DNA from: Bacteroides sp.
GTDB lineage: Bacteria; Bacteroidota; Bacteroidia; Bacteroidales; Bacteroidaceae
Reading direction: 5' to 3'
Assembly (NCBI GenBank): GCA_019417975.1
Contig: DYCT01000109.1
Location: 1 to 6,845 of the forward strand
Length of the DNA: 6,845 nucleotides
The notes beneath the pieces were generated by a model. The model made no database searches. It was not told the DNA's origin and saw only the letters and a program-made list of their open reading frames with translations. The number at the start of each line of letters is the position of its first letter. Position 1 is the stretch's first letter. This document shows, piece after piece, positions 6,698-6,845 of the stretch. Made by a program: the position numbers and the translations under genes.

Positions 6698-6742
6698 AAA
6701 AAATAAAGCCGGAGTGTCCTGTTGAGGAGTACTCCGGCCTTT
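6698..6742 (-). terminator. Intrinsic terminator of the upstream minus-strand gene
   Basis: On the minus strand, GCCGGAGT (6738-6731) pairs with ACTCCGGC (6715-6708), extended outward by a G-U and two A-U pairs. Inside, TCCT and AGGA (6728-6725 and 6720-6717) close a CAAC loop. The 3' tail on the minus strand reads TTTATTTTTT (6707-6698). It starts about 60 bases after the TAA at 6804-6802. On the plus strand the outer G-U becomes an A-C mismatch and the tail is weaker, so the minus direction is favoured. Confidence 0.88.
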
Positions 6743-6801
6743 TGTTGTAAATCGGTTTATTTCAGCAAAGGACTGTTGAGCCCTCTGCGGCTATTCTATT
6801 T

Positions 6802-6845
6802 TTATTTCCGATAGTAAGCCAAATCATCCTTGTCGAAACGGCTGA
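6802..6845 (-). CDS. C-terminal fragment of a minus-strand gene cut by the window edge
   Basis: Reading the minus strand from the window end, the frame ending in TAA (6804-6802) gives 13 whole codons, SRFDKDDLAYYRK. This frame is preferred because its charged/aromatic composition looks coding and a terminator on the same strand follows about 60 bases later. A competing frame is open further, to TGA near 6762, but gives a less protein-like tail. Too little is present to name a product. Because the terminator separates it from the secreted enzyme gene, the two may not be co-transcribed. Confidence 0.55.
   Translation of the reverse strand, partial: SRFDKDDLAYYRK

Overview
The window reads as chromosomal DNA of a Bacteroidales species, most likely Bacteroides. 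Three things point there: a SecA with a large preprotein cross-linking domain insert and a C-terminal zinc knuckle, two promoters of the Bacteroides type (a TTG-containing -33 box, 19 bases, then TACTTTTG matching TAnnTTTG), and start codons without a clear Shine-Dalgarno sequence. The genus call is inference from these signs. No rRNA, tRNA, transposase, phage gene or CRISPR array was seen.

Layout. Bases 1-2633 (+) carry the 3' three quarters of secA, whose 5' end lies outside the window, followed by a strong intrinsic terminator at 2671-2715. The 379-base gap after secA holds an unusual array of four palindromes on an exact 22-bp pitch (2742-2831), then about 130 bases with nothing clear, then the promoter of a 348-residue lipoprotein with a TPR-like C-terminal part (3013-4059, +). 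A second promoter of the same design drives a small, very acidic protein of unknown function (4138-4581, +). A 17-bp perfect hairpin (4670-4723) separates it from a convergent minus-strand gene (4750-6645) for a 631-residue secreted protein that looks like an alpha/alpha-toroid carbohydrate-active enzyme with an N-terminal Cys/His cluster. Upstream of that gene, a minus-strand terminator (6698-6742) closes another minus-strand gene, of which only the last 13 codons are present (6802-6845).

How they fit together. SecA is the ATPase that pushes preproteins through SecYEG. The lipoprotein and the secreted enzyme both carry Sec-type signal peptides and are plausible clients, but each gene has its own promoter or terminator and nothing shows a shared operon. 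The region looks like ordinary core chromosome. The least explained items are the palindrome array, the acidic protein, and the substrate of the secreted enzyme.
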